A stretch of DNA of 62,818 nt, taken from contig JAIOPI010000034.1 in NCBI GenBank assembly GCA_021413965.1, positions 1 to 62,818 on the forward strand. The letters run 5' to 3'. The position numbers and the translations under genes were made by a program. This document shows positions 53,176-61,860 of this stretch, in pieces. How positions within the stretch are numbered: position 1 is the first letter of the stretch; the number at the start of each line of letters is the position of its first letter. The DNA is from Lentisphaerota bacterium. Its GTDB lineage: Bacteria; Verrucomicrobiota; Kiritimatiellia; UBA8416; JAIOPI01. The notes under the pieces were generated by a model that was given only the letters and a program-made list of their open reading frames with translations, searched no databases and had not been told where the DNA came from.

Positions 53176-53930
53176 TGAGCGCCCCGTTCTACATCGGCTA
53201 CCGCCGGGCGATGGCGCCGGAGCAGGCGCGCTTCTTGCGGATGCGGGTGGCCACGCTGCTGGTCGCGCTTGTATGCGTTGCCTTGAGCCTGGTGCGCTGG
53301 CAGCGCCCCTTTGCGTCCAGCCGTTTCGAATACGGTGTGGTAAAGACGTTCGAAGGCTTTATCAGCGAGCAGCCGTATCCGACGCTGATCGCCACCCATC
53401 CGATCGACGCCGGAAACGATCGGGCTGTGTCGCGGCTTTACTTGGTCGCGCCCGGCAAGCACGGGGCGCAGTCCCTGGTGGCCGGCCTCGACGGCCGGTC
53501 TGTGCGGCTCGACGGCTCGCTCATCTACCGCGACAACCAGGCCATGATTGAAGTCCGCCCCCAAAGCACCCACTTGCTGGACCAACGGGTAGTCCGTTCG
53601 ACAACACCCGTGGCCTTGGGGACCTACACGCTGCGCGGAGAAATCGTGGACAGCAAGTGCTACCTTGGGGTCATGAAGCCGGGTAATCTGAAGCCGCACA
53701 AGGCCTGTGCCATTCGGTGCATCAGCGGTGGCTGCACGCCTGTCCTGGTCGTCCGCGATGCCGCGGGTTCCGCGGTCTATGTCATGCTGGCCGGCGCGGA
53801 CGGCCGGCCGGTAAATCGCGAGGTTCTGGACATGGTCGCCGTGCCGCTGGAGGTTACAGGCCGGGTGGAGAGGCAGGACAACCTGTTCGTGCTGAAATCG
53901 GAACCGTCGACGTATCGGAGACTGCCATGA
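53175..53930 (+). CDS. Membrane-anchored Cys-rich protein of unknown function
   Basis: 251 residues; ATG 53175 overlaps the preceding stop by 1 nt. One N-terminal helix (about 22-40) then a soluble, probably periplasmic, beta-rich domain. A striking motif at about 158-192: CYLGVMKPG, then KPHKACAIRCISGGC, i.e. C-x17-C-x3-C-x4-C with a nearby His. This could hold a metal, haem or iron-sulfur centre. An OB-like fold is suggested by TLRGEIVDSK and the final VTGRVERQDNLFVL. Not recognised by name; coupled to its neighbours. Confidence 0.75.
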   Translation: MSAPFYIGYRRAMAPEQARFLRMRVATLLVALVCVALSLVRWQRPFASSRFEYGVVKTFEGFISEQPYPTLIATHPIDAGNDRAVSRLYLVAPGKHGAQSLVAGLDGRSVRLDGSLIYRDNQAMIEVRPQSTHLLDQRVVRSTTPVALGTYTLRGEIVDSKCYLGVMKPGNLKPHKACAIRCISGGCTPVLVVRDAAGSAVYVMLAGADGRPVNREVLDMVAVPLEVTGRVERQDNLFVLKSEPSTYRRLP

Positions 53931-54307
53931 ATATGATCATCGGGTTTGAACACCATCATGAACCGGTGCTGCCGCTGGCGCGCTTTTGGTGGCGGCTGAC
54001 CGGCAGCGCCGCCCTCGGCCTCGGGATTTTCGCGATTGCGCTGCTGATCGGCATGGTGGGGTATCACCACTTCGAGGGCATGCCCTGGCTGGATGCGTTT
54101 GCCAATTCGTCCATGATCCTTTCCGGGATGGGCCCGTTGCTGGCCCTGCAAACGTCGGCCGGCAAAGTGTTTGCCGGCGTCTATGCGCTGTTCAGCGGCC
54201 TGGCCTTCACGGCCACGCTGGGGTTCTGCTTCGCCCCGGTGGCGCACCGGCTCATGCATCATTTCCATGTTGTGCATCATCAGGCGGAGGGGCTGAAGAC
54301 CGTCTAG
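53927..54307 (+). CDS. Two-TM protein with ion-channel-like pore architecture and degenerate filter
   Basis: 126 residues. ATG 53927 overlaps the previous stop as ATGA (53927-53930). Two long helices (about 28-48 and 86-106) flank a hydrophilic re-entrant-like segment: MPWLDAFANSSMILSGMGP then QTSAGKVFAGVYALFSG. The layout resembles the S5-pore-S6 unit of potassium channels, with SGMGP where a TVGYGD-type filter would lie. His-rich ends (FEHHHEP; HRLMHHFHVVHH). I infer a non-selective or inactivated pore-like scaffold, possibly metal-binding. Confidence 0.7.
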   Translation: MNMIIGFEHHHEPVLPLARFWWRLTGSAALGLGIFAIALLIGMVGYHHFEGMPWLDAFANSSMILSGMGPLLALQTSAGKVFAGVYALFSGLAFTATLGFCFAPVAHRLMHHFHVVHHQAEGLKTV

Positions 54308-54348
54308 TGGCCACTGCGATCAGCAGGCGCGTGGGGAAAGGGGAACAC

Positions 54349-55449
54349 ATGGCAGCGTGGCATGACTTGGGGCCGGTGGAAGCGTTCACGAAGCAGCCCG
54401 TCACGGAGGCGAAGGTGAAGGGGCAGACACTGGCCCTCTCATACGCAAACGGCACGTTTGGCGCCATCAGCGGGGTCTGCAATCATGTGGGGGGGCCGCT
54501 GGGGCAGGGCCGGCTCAGGGGGGATTACCTCGAGTGTCCCTGGCATCACTGGACGTTTCACCGTTGCACCGGCAAGGGGGAACCGGGCTTCGAAGCCGAT
54601 GCCGTGCCGATGCACGACGTGAAGGTGGAGCAGGGGCACGTGTGGGTTAACCTCGACGCCGCCACCGCGCGCTCGCACCTGCCGCATCCGCCGCATGCGC
54701 TTGAAAGGCCCCTGATTCGCGCACCCGGCCCGGCGCGCGTGGTGGGGCTCTCGACGACCGCCATGGATCCGAGCTTCCCGCGCTACTCGACCTCCGAGGT
54801 GCTGCTGCAGGTGGCGCTCGACCACGCGCGCGAGGCGCTGGGCTGCGAGAGCAAGATGATTCGGCTGAGCGAGCTGAAGTTCCGGCCGTGCGAAGGGTAC
54901 TACTCCAAGGCGGCGCGCGCCTGCACCTGGCCCTGTTCCATCACGCAGATGGACAAGCATGACGAGATGCAGGTGGTGTACGACGCGCTGGTGTTCTGGG
55001 CCGACGTCGTAGTTCTGGCGACCCCGATCCGCTGGGGCAGCGCCAGCGCGCTGTACTTCAAGATGGCGGAACGCCTGAACTGCGTGCAGAACCAGGTCAC
55101 CATCGCGAATCGTGTCTTGATCAGGAACAAGGTGGCGGCCTTCATCATCACGGGCGGCCAGGACAACATCCAGGCCGTCGCGGGAAACGCCCTGGGCTTC
55201 TTTGCCGAGCTGGGCTTCCAGTTCCCGCAGTTTCCTTACATTGCGCACTCGCGGGGCTGGTCGGCGGAGGACATGGAGCGCAACATCGAATACGTCGAGA
55301 AGAGCGAGGAGCTGCGCCGCGGGGCGCGTGAGCTGGTGGAGCGCGCCACGGCATTCTCCACGGCCCTGCGGGCCAGCGCCGAGGCGCCCGAGTCCATCGC
55401 CCGAGGCGGACGGAAGGCGCACCATCTGGAACTCAGGCCGAGCGTCTGA
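54349..55449 (+). CDS. Rieske domain fused to an NAD(P)H-dependent FMN-reductase-type flavodoxin domain
   Basis: 366 residues. ATG 54349 has AAAGGGG upstream; a GTG at 54307 is the alternative. Residues 1-100: Rieske with C44-x-H46 (CNHVGGPLGQG) and C63-x2-H66 (CPWHHW). Residues about 118-330: flavodoxin/FMN-reductase domain starting VVGLSTTAMDP, with a Cys motif C-x10-C-x3-C (CEGYYSK...CTWPC) that differs from the canonical ISF 4Fe-4S motif, then ADVVVLATPIRWGSASALYF. A soluble partner that could pass electrons between NAD(P)H, FMN and the Rieske centre. Last of the six redox genes. Confidence 0.85.
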   Translation: MAAWHDLGPVEAFTKQPVTEAKVKGQTLALSYANGTFGAISGVCNHVGGPLGQGRLRGDYLECPWHHWTFHRCTGKGEPGFEADAVPMHDVKVEQGHVWVNLDAATARSHLPHPPHALERPLIRAPGPARVVGLSTTAMDPSFPRYSTSEVLLQVALDHAREALGCESKMIRLSELKFRPCEGYYSKAARACTWPCSITQMDKHDEMQVVYDALVFWADVVVLATPIRWGSASALYFKMAERLNCVQNQVTIANRVLIRNKVAAFIITGGQDNIQAVAGNALGFFAELGFQFPQFPYIAHSRGWSAEDMERNIEYVEKSEELRRGARELVERATAFSTALRASAEAPESIARGGRKAHHLELRPSV

Positions 55450-55523
55450 GCGGCGCGCCTGGCATGGCGCGCGGGGTGCGGCCCGCGGCCGGTACGCGAA
55501 GGGTGGCGTCCGCGGTATCGTCG

Positions 55524-55532
55524 TGGTATAAG
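55524..55532 (+). promoter_or_regulatory. Putative extended -10 before the ABC operon
   Basis: TGGTATAAG (extended -10, TATAAG at 55527-55532) ends 9 nt before ATG 55542. No matching -35 and no Shine-Dalgarno, so the transcript would be almost leaderless. Confidence 0.4.
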
Positions 55533-55541
55533 GCCCTCGCC

Positions 55542-56633
55542 ATGGCCGTCTCCATTCATTTTGAAAACGTCAGCAAGCGCTTCGGCGAGACGCGCGCTGT
55601 CGATGCGGTGTCGTTGCGCATCGAGCCGGGCGAGCTGTTCTTCCTGCTGGGGCCCAGCGGCTGCGGCAAGACGACGCTCCTGCGTTGCCTGGCCGGGTTC
55701 TACACACCTGACGAAGGCGCCATTCGGATCGGCGAGCGTGATGTCACACGCCTGGCCCCGCACGTGCGCGATACGGGCATGGTGTTTCAAAGCTACGCGC
55801 TGTGGCCGCATCTCACGGTGCAGCAGAACGTGGCCTTCGGACTGGAGATGCGCAAGCTCGGGCGCGAAGAAATTGACCGCCGCGTCGGGCAGGCGCTGGA
55901 GCTCGTGCGCATGGCCGACCGGGCCCGCCACAAGCCCAACCAGCTGTCTGGCGGCCAGCAGCAGCGCGTGGCCCTGGCGCGTGCGTTGGTCATCCGCCCG
56001 CAGTGTCTCCTGCTCGACGAACCGCTCTCCAACCTGGACGCCAAGCTGAGGCTGGAGATGCGCGGCGAAATCCGTCGCATCTGCAAGGAGTCCGGCCTGA
56101 CGGCGCTCTACGTGACGCACGATCAGAAGGAAGCGTTGTCGATCGCGGACCGGCTGGCCGTCATGGAGTCGGGCCAGCTCCGGCAGCTGGGGACGCCGCG
56201 CGAGGTTTATCTCCGCCCCGCAAGCCGCTTTGTCGCCACGTTCATCGGCGAGACGAATTGCCTGGAGGGCCGAGTGACCGGCAGGGCGGCGGGCCGGATG
56301 CAGATTCAGACATCGGTCGGGCAATTGGAGAGTGCCGCCAGCCCGCTGCCGTCGTTGCCTGACGGTGCGCCGGTGGTCGTGTCGATCCGCCCCGAAGTCA
56401 TTCAGTTCAGCGCGCCGCCGGCCGGTTCGCTCAATGTGCTCCACGGGCTGGTCCATGATTCGATGTACCTGGGTGAAGTGGCCCAGCATCAGATCCAGCT
56501 GGCGGTGCCGCACGATCCGGTGGCCGTGCATTGGATCGCGATCGACTTGAATCCACGCATCATGGCGCGGGATCGGGTGGAGCCGGCGCGAATCTGGGTG
56601 GCGCCGGAAGACGTCGTGGTGTTGTCCCCGTAG
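55542..56633 (+). CDS. ABC importer ATPase, Fe(III)/polyamine (FbpC/PotA) type
   Basis: 363 residues. ATP-binding subunit. Walker A GPSGCGKT (37-44), Q-loop FQSYALWPH, signature LSGGQQQR, Walker B LLLDEPLSNLD, switch His in YVTHDQ. The C-terminal 120 residues form the TOBE-type regulatory region (FIGETNCLEGRV, VVVSIRPEVIQFS). Start at ATG 55542. The 2-domain form is normal for FbpC/PotA/CysA types; substrate cannot be read from it. Confidence 0.9.
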   Translation: MAVSIHFENVSKRFGETRAVDAVSLRIEPGELFFLLGPSGCGKTTLLRCLAGFYTPDEGAIRIGERDVTRLAPHVRDTGMVFQSYALWPHLTVQQNVAFGLEMRKLGREEIDRRVGQALELVRMADRARHKPNQLSGGQQQRVALARALVIRPQCLLLDEPLSNLDAKLRLEMRGEIRRICKESGLTALYVTHDQKEALSIADRLAVMESGQLRQLGTPREVYLRPASRFVATFIGETNCLEGRVTGRAAGRMQIQTSVGQLESAASPLPSLPDGAPVVVSIRPEVIQFSAPPAGSLNVLHGLVHDSMYLGEVAQHQIQLAVPHDPVAVHWIAIDLNPRIMARDRVEPARIWVAPEDVVVLSP

Positions 56634-56665
56634 CCAGGCGTGTGACGAGCGGATCGGAGAGCCCC

Positions 56666-58060
56666 ATGACGACATCATCGCCCGCGGAACCCCACCACCC
56701 GTTTGTGGAGCACCATCCGCCGGGCTTTCGCCGCCGCCGTGGCCTGAACTGGATCGCGCTTGGGCTCATGTATGCATCCTACTACATGTGCCGCTACAAC
56801 TTCCGGTTTGCCACGCCGGGGATGGTCTCGGAATTCGGGTTCACGAAGACCCAGATCAGCGATATGCTGGCTATCTGGTCCCTGGCCTACGGCACCGGCC
56901 AGCTGGTCAACGGGCTGCTCTGCGACCGCATCGGCGGCAAGCGCTCCATGTTGATCGGCGCGGTGGGCACGATCCTGATCAACCTGATCTTCGGCTTTTC
57001 CTCGTTCGCGGGGTCCTTCGCCACGTTTTCACTGATCTGGCTGGTGAACGGGTACTTCCAGTCCTTCGGCGCGCCGGGCATGGTGAAGATCAATGCGGCG
57101 TGGTTCCATCGCACCGAGCGTGGCACGTTTGCAGGCATCTTCGGGTTCATGATCCAGATGGGCCAGGTGGCGATCAGCCGCCTGGCGCCACTCATCCTGG
57201 CCGGATTTGCCTTTGGGACGTACGTGGTGGCCGAGGGCTCGTGGCGCTGGCTGTTCCGCCTGCCGCCGCTGTTCACGGCCGCCGCCGCCATCTTCATGGC
57301 GTTGGCCGCCAAGCAGACGCCGGACGAGGCCGGCTACCCCGGGGTCGTGCAGGACGAACTGGACAACTCGCAGGGCACCACCGTCAAGCTGGCCGAGTCT
57401 TTCCGCACGATCTTCACCCATCCGCTGGTCTGGTTCTACGCCGCCGCCTACGCCTGCACGGGCGCCGTGCGCTCGAGCTCTGACCAGCTTGCCATCCTGT
57501 ATTTTCAGGAACAACTGGGCATGGACATGAAATCCAACATCCCTCGCGTGGTGACCGAAACGCTGACCTTGATGCCGATGGTGGCCGTTGCCGGGTCGTT
57601 GATCTCCGGGTTCGTTTCGGACAAATTCTTCAAGGGGCGGCGCTCGCCCGTGGCCATGGCGTTGTACTTCATCGAGGCCCTGGTCATTGCCACGGCCGCC
57701 GCCGTTCTACTGACCGGCGCCGTCGGTCCGACCAAGAGCGGCGTCCTGCTCGGGTGTTTCATCCTCGTCGCCATTGCCTTTACCGCCAATTCGACGCACT
57801 CCATCGTGGGGGCGGCCGCGCCCATGGATATTGGCGGCAAGAAAATGGCCGGGTTTGCGTCGGGCGTGATTGACTCCTTCCAATACTACGGGGCAGCCAT
57901 CTCGTTGATGATCACCGGCCGGGTGCTCGACGCCACCAAGGCGAGCTACGGTTGGACCTTCTGGTACGTCATCATGGCCGCCTTCGGCGTCATGGGCGGC
58001 ATCTCCATGTGGCTGGTCATTCTCAAGCAGAAGCGCCTCGCGCTGGTTTCCGGTACTTAG
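56666..58060 (+). CDS. MFS antiporter of the organophosphate:Pi (OPA) family
   Basis: 464 residues with about 12 helices. ATG 56666 follows GGAGAG. The family-specific cues are MYASYYMCRYNFRFATP, LAYGTGQLVNG and DRIGGKRSMLIG in the first half; OPA members (GlpT, UhpT, PgtP) exchange a sugar- or glycerol-phosphate for phosphate. It is embedded between the ABC ATPase and the binding-protein gene, 32 nt from the first and 4 nt from the second, which is an odd combination and suggests a shared substrate class. Confidence 0.85.
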   Translation: MTTSSPAEPHHPFVEHHPPGFRRRRGLNWIALGLMYASYYMCRYNFRFATPGMVSEFGFTKTQISDMLAIWSLAYGTGQLVNGLLCDRIGGKRSMLIGAVGTILINLIFGFSSFAGSFATFSLIWLVNGYFQSFGAPGMVKINAAWFHRTERGTFAGIFGFMIQMGQVAISRLAPLILAGFAFGTYVVAEGSWRWLFRLPPLFTAAAAIFMALAAKQTPDEAGYPGVVQDELDNSQGTTVKLAESFRTIFTHPLVWFYAAAYACTGAVRSSSDQLAILYFQEQLGMDMKSNIPRVVTETLTLMPMVAVAGSLISGFVSDKFFKGRRSPVAMALYFIEALVIATAAAVLLTGAVGPTKSGVLLGCFILVAIAFTANSTHSIVGAAAPMDIGGKKMAGFASGVIDSFQYYGAAISLMITGRVLDATKASYGWTFWYVIMAAFGVMGGISMWLVILKQKRLALVSGT

Positions 58061-58064
58061 CCCG

Positions 58065-59843
58065 ATGTGGTCGCGTGTTTCCATACTGGCCCTCGTGGTC
58101 CTGATCGTGGCGCTGCCCTTCGTCTTTCGCCCGGCCGGCGGAGACGCGGGCGGGGCCCCCGGCGATCCCCTGCTGGTCGTGGTCACGCCGCACACGGAGG
58201 CCACGCGTTACGAGTTTGCGCGCGCGTTCGCCGCGTGGCACCGGGCGCGCTACGGGCAGGGGGTGCGCGTGGATTGGCGGGTCATCGGCGGCACGACCGA
58301 GATCATGCGCTATCTGGAGGCCGAGTATGTGGCGGCCTTCCGCACCTGGTGGATGCACCAGGGTCGCACCTGGCCGATGGGCGGTGCGGAGATGGTCCTT
58401 GATCGTCGCTTCAATCCCTCCCAGCCGCCGGCGGGCGTGGCGGACGATCCGGCCCGGCTGGCCGCGTGGGAACAGCAGCGCGAACTGCACGCGGCGTTTC
58501 GCCAGACGGATGACGCCGCGGCCTTCACCTGCAAGATTGATGTGCTGTTTGGTGGCGGGGCGTTTGATCACAGTCGCGCGAGCGCGGCCGGACTCCTGGT
58601 TCCGGCCTGGGCGCCGGACCAGGTCCCGCCGGGTCTGCTGGCCACGGCCGATGGTCGCGAACTGATTCCGGCATCGCTGGGCGGCGAGGTGTGGCGAAGT
58701 CCCACGTTCTACGGCGCGGCGCTCAGCACTTTCGGTATTTGTTACAACGTCGACCGGCTGGCGGACCTGGGCGTGACCACGCCGCCGCACCGCTGGGTGG
58801 ATCTGACGGCGCCGGCGCTATGCGGGCAGGTCGGCGTCGCGGATCCCACCAAGAGCGGCAGCATCGCCAAGGCCTTTGAAATGATTGTGCATGAACAGTG
58901 CTGGGAGGCCGTTCGCGGGGCAGGCTACACGGTTGCCGATGTGGCGCGCTTCGAAGCCGAGGTCCAGCGCGCCGGACTCGCCCCGGGGATCATGCCCGCC
59001 GGAGTTCCTCAGGCGTACCAGTCGGCGATGGAGTCGGGGTGGGTGAGGGGCGTCCGCCTCGTGCAGTTGATCGGGGCCAATGCGCGCTACTTCACGGACA
59101 GCGCGAGCAAGGTGGCGATTGACGTCAGCATGGGCGATGCCGCCGCCGGGCTGGCGATCGATTTCTATGGGCGCTACCAGGCGGAAATGAGCCGCAGCCC
59201 CGCCGGGCGGGAGCGCATGGTGTATGTCACGCCCGCGGGAGGCTCAAGCGTGAGCGCGGACCCCGTGGGCCTGCTGCGCGGCGCGGAGCATGCCGAACTG
59301 GCGCGGCACTTCGTTGAGTTCGTGCTGAGCGAGGACGGACAGCGCCTGTGGAACTACCGGCCGGGCACACCCGGAGGGCCGGACAAGTACGCGCTGCGGC
59401 GCCTGCCGATCCGGCGCGATTTCTATCCCGCGGTGGCGACCAACGCTCCGACGTCCTATGAGCGGCACCGCGCCTTTTTCTCGGACGACCTCGGCAATCC
59501 GGCGAACAACCCCTACGTGCTTGGCGAAGCCTTTGTTTACCAGCCGCGTTGGACGGGTTCACACTTCAACGTCTTTCGCGATCTCATCCGGGCCATGTGC
59601 ATGGACTCGGGTGACGAATTGCGCCGGGCGTGGAGGGCGATCCTGGCGGCCGGCGGGCCGGAGCAGCAGGTGGCCGCCCTTGCCCAGCTTCAGCGCCTGC
59701 CCGACCTCCCCGCGCCCCTGACCTGGACCTCCGCCCTCAGCATCCCCCGCACCCATGCCCGGATTGACTACATGCGGGAGTGGACCCTGTTCTTCCGTCG
59801 CAGTTATGCCGAGGCGGAGGCGAAGGTGTCAGTCGTGGAGTGA
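58065..59843 (+). CDS. ABC importer substrate-binding protein, large
   Basis: 592 residues. Signal sequence or anchor MWSRVSILALVVLIVALPFV. Two lobes typical of Fe(III)/spermidine-type binding proteins: RARYGQGVRVDWRVIGGTTE, SPTFYGAALSTFGICYN, VGVADPTKSGSIAKAFEM, VYVTPAGGSSVSADPVGL. It is larger than FbpA/PotD (about 340) because of an insertion (about 85-165) and a C-terminal extension. Starts 4 nt after the MFS stop; permease follows after 87 nt. Confidence 0.82.
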   Translation: MWSRVSILALVVLIVALPFVFRPAGGDAGGAPGDPLLVVVTPHTEATRYEFARAFAAWHRARYGQGVRVDWRVIGGTTEIMRYLEAEYVAAFRTWWMHQGRTWPMGGAEMVLDRRFNPSQPPAGVADDPARLAAWEQQRELHAAFRQTDDAAAFTCKIDVLFGGGAFDHSRASAAGLLVPAWAPDQVPPGLLATADGRELIPASLGGEVWRSPTFYGAALSTFGICYNVDRLADLGVTTPPHRWVDLTAPALCGQVGVADPTKSGSIAKAFEMIVHEQCWEAVRGAGYTVADVARFEAEVQRAGLAPGIMPAGVPQAYQSAMESGWVRGVRLVQLIGANARYFTDSASKVAIDVSMGDAAAGLAIDFYGRYQAEMSRSPAGRERMVYVTPAGGSSVSADPVGLLRGAEHAELARHFVEFVLSEDGQRLWNYRPGTPGGPDKYALRRLPIRRDFYPAVATNAPTSYERHRAFFSDDLGNPANNPYVLGEAFVYQPRWTGSHFNVFRDLIRAMCMDSGDELRRAWRAILAAGGPEQQVAALAQLQRLPDLPAPLTWTSALSIPRTHARIDYMREWTLFFRRSYAEAEAKVSVVE

Positions 59844-59930
59844 CCGGGGACTGGCGCTGTATGCCGGCGCCCCGAAAGGTGTCGAGACGTGTTGTTGGAC
59901 ATGAAGCGCGTAACGGATTAGGCCTGACCC

Positions 59931-61640
59931 ATGATGCGACGTTCCACCGCCTGGATCATCTTTCTCGTGTGCACAACCGTTCTGGGCGTCCTGTTCATCT
60001 GGCCGCTGTCGCGCGTGCTGGGCGGAGGCTTTTTCGAGAACGGGCACTTCACCCTGCGCTATCTCGTGGGCGTCTTCGAGAATCCGATTTACGCCGAAGG
60101 CTTGCGCAACAGCGTGCTGCTGGGATTGGGCACAACGGGGCTCGCCGTACTGATCGGGCTGCCGCTGGCCTGGATCGCGAGCCGGTATGATTTTCCCGGC
60201 AAGAGCCTGCTGGCGGGACTGCTGCTGGTGCCGATGATCCTCCCGCCGTTTGTCGGCGCCATCGGGTTCCAGCAGATCCTGGGCCAGTACGGCGTCCTCA
60301 ATGCCGCGCTGGGGCTGGGGCCGGTGGACTGGCTGGGGGACGGGCGGTATGTGGGCGTGGTTGTGCTGCAGGCGCTGTCGCTCTATCCGATTCTGTACCT
60401 GAATGCGTCCGCGGCATTGGCCAATGTGGATCCAGCCATGGAGGAGGCCGCGGCGAACCTGGGCGCGTCCGGCTTTCGGACATTCCGTCGGATCACCCTG
60501 CCGTTGATCATGCCGGGCCTCTTCGCCGGTGGAACCATCATCTTCATCTGGAGCTTCACGGAACTCGGCACGCCGTTAATCATGAACTACGGGCGCTGCG
60601 CGCCGGTGCAGGTGTACGACGCCTTGAAGGAAATCGGCACGGATCCCTTTCCGTACGCGTTGGTGTTCGTCATGCTCGTCTGCAGCGTCGGGCTGTACGC
60701 GGGCAGCAAGCTGATCTTCGGGCGCCAGGCCTACGCCATGCAAAGCAAGGCCGCCGTGGTGTCCGCGGCGCGGCGCGTCACGGGGATGCGGGCGCTGCCC
60801 GTGATGCTCCCGTTTCTGGTCGTGATTGCCATCGCCCTGCTGCCGCACATCGCCGTGGTGTTCACCAGCCTGGCCCAACCCGGGAGTTGGTACCGCAGCG
60901 TGTTGCCGCAAGCGTTCACCACCGCCAACTATGCCGAGGCGCTCGGCCACGCCATGACCGTCGGCAGCATTCGGAACAGCCTGCTGTTTTCGTCCTGCGC
61001 CGTCCTGGTGAACCTGGTGCTTGGCATCGCCATCGCCTTCGTCGTGGTGCGCTCCACGCTGCGCTTCCGGGGCGTGCTCGACGCGCTGGCCATGATCCCG
61101 CTGGCGGTGCCCGGGCTGGTCATGGCGTTCGGCTACCTGGCGCTGAGTTCACTCTTCAGCAACACGCCGTGGGTCAAGGCCAACCCGGCCTGGCTGTACG
61201 TGCTCGACGTGCGCGTCAATCCCACGCTCTTTCTCGTGATCGCCTACGCCGTGCGCCGCCTGCCCTACATGGTGCGAGCGGCCGTGGCCGGCCTCCAGCA
61301 GACCTCCGTGACCCTCGAGGAATCCGCGGCCAACCTGGGCGCCTCGCCGCTGACCGTCGTGCGACGGATCACCCTGCCGCTCATCACCGCCAACCTGATC
61401 GCGGGCACGCTGCTGGCGTTTGCCTTCAGCATGTTGGAAGTGTCCGACAGCCTGATGCTGGCGCAGCGCATGGACTATTATCCCATCACCAAGACGATTT
61501 ATGAACTCTTCCAACTCATCGGCACCGGGAAGTACGTGGCCAGCGCGCTAGGCGTGTGGGCCATGGCGTTCCTGGCAGTGACTATTCTGGGCAGCAGCCT
61601 GCTGCTGGGCAAGAAACTCGGCGCGCTGTTCCGGGTGTAG
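59931..61640 (+). CDS. ABC importer permease with two fused transmembrane domains (FbpB type)
   Basis: 569 residues, about 12 helices. Two EAA motifs for ATPase contact: EEAAANLGASGFRTFRRITLP (about 163-183) and EESAANLGASPLTVVRRIT (about 462-480). Fused two-domain permeases are the rule for Fe(III) (FbpB/SfuB) importers, which supports an iron-type substrate, though thiamine/phosphonate permeases also occur fused. Starts ATG 59931. Confidence 0.88.
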   Translation: MMRRSTAWIIFLVCTTVLGVLFIWPLSRVLGGGFFENGHFTLRYLVGVFENPIYAEGLRNSVLLGLGTTGLAVLIGLPLAWIASRYDFPGKSLLAGLLLVPMILPPFVGAIGFQQILGQYGVLNAALGLGPVDWLGDGRYVGVVVLQALSLYPILYLNASAALANVDPAMEEAAANLGASGFRTFRRITLPLIMPGLFAGGTIIFIWSFTELGTPLIMNYGRCAPVQVYDALKEIGTDPFPYALVFVMLVCSVGLYAGSKLIFGRQAYAMQSKAAVVSAARRVTGMRALPVMLPFLVVIAIALLPHIAVVFTSLAQPGSWYRSVLPQAFTTANYAEALGHAMTVGSIRNSLLFSSCAVLVNLVLGIAIAFVVVRSTLRFRGVLDALAMIPLAVPGLVMAFGYLALSSLFSNTPWVKANPAWLYVLDVRVNPTLFLVIAYAVRRLPYMVRAAVAGLQQTSVTLEESAANLGASPLTVVRRITLPLITANLIAGTLLAFAFSMLEVSDSLMLAQRMDYYPITKTIYELFQLIGTGKYVASALGVWAMAFLAVTILGSSLLLGKKLGALFRV

Positions 61641-61825
61641 GGGCGGGCGGGGCCGCAAGCGGTCTCTGGCCAGGACCTCCAGGCCTTCCAGTCCGACATG
61701 CGGTGCGGCGCATGGCGGCGTCGTGCGAGTAGACGTCTGTGCACCCATGCTCCGCCGCGCTCGTCGGCCGCCCGCCTCGCCCGCGCCGCCCGGGCTTGCG
61801 CAGACGCCAGGCGTTGCTCCCGGAC

Positions 61826-61854
61826 TTGTGGCCCCTTCACCGCGCGCGTACACT
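61826..61854 (+). promoter_or_regulatory. Putative promoter giving leaderless nuclease mRNA
   Basis: TTGTGG (61826-61831), 17 nt, TACACT (61849-61854), then 6 nt to ATG 61861. No Shine-Dalgarno. Confidence 0.6.
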
Positions 61855-61860
61855 GCCTGC

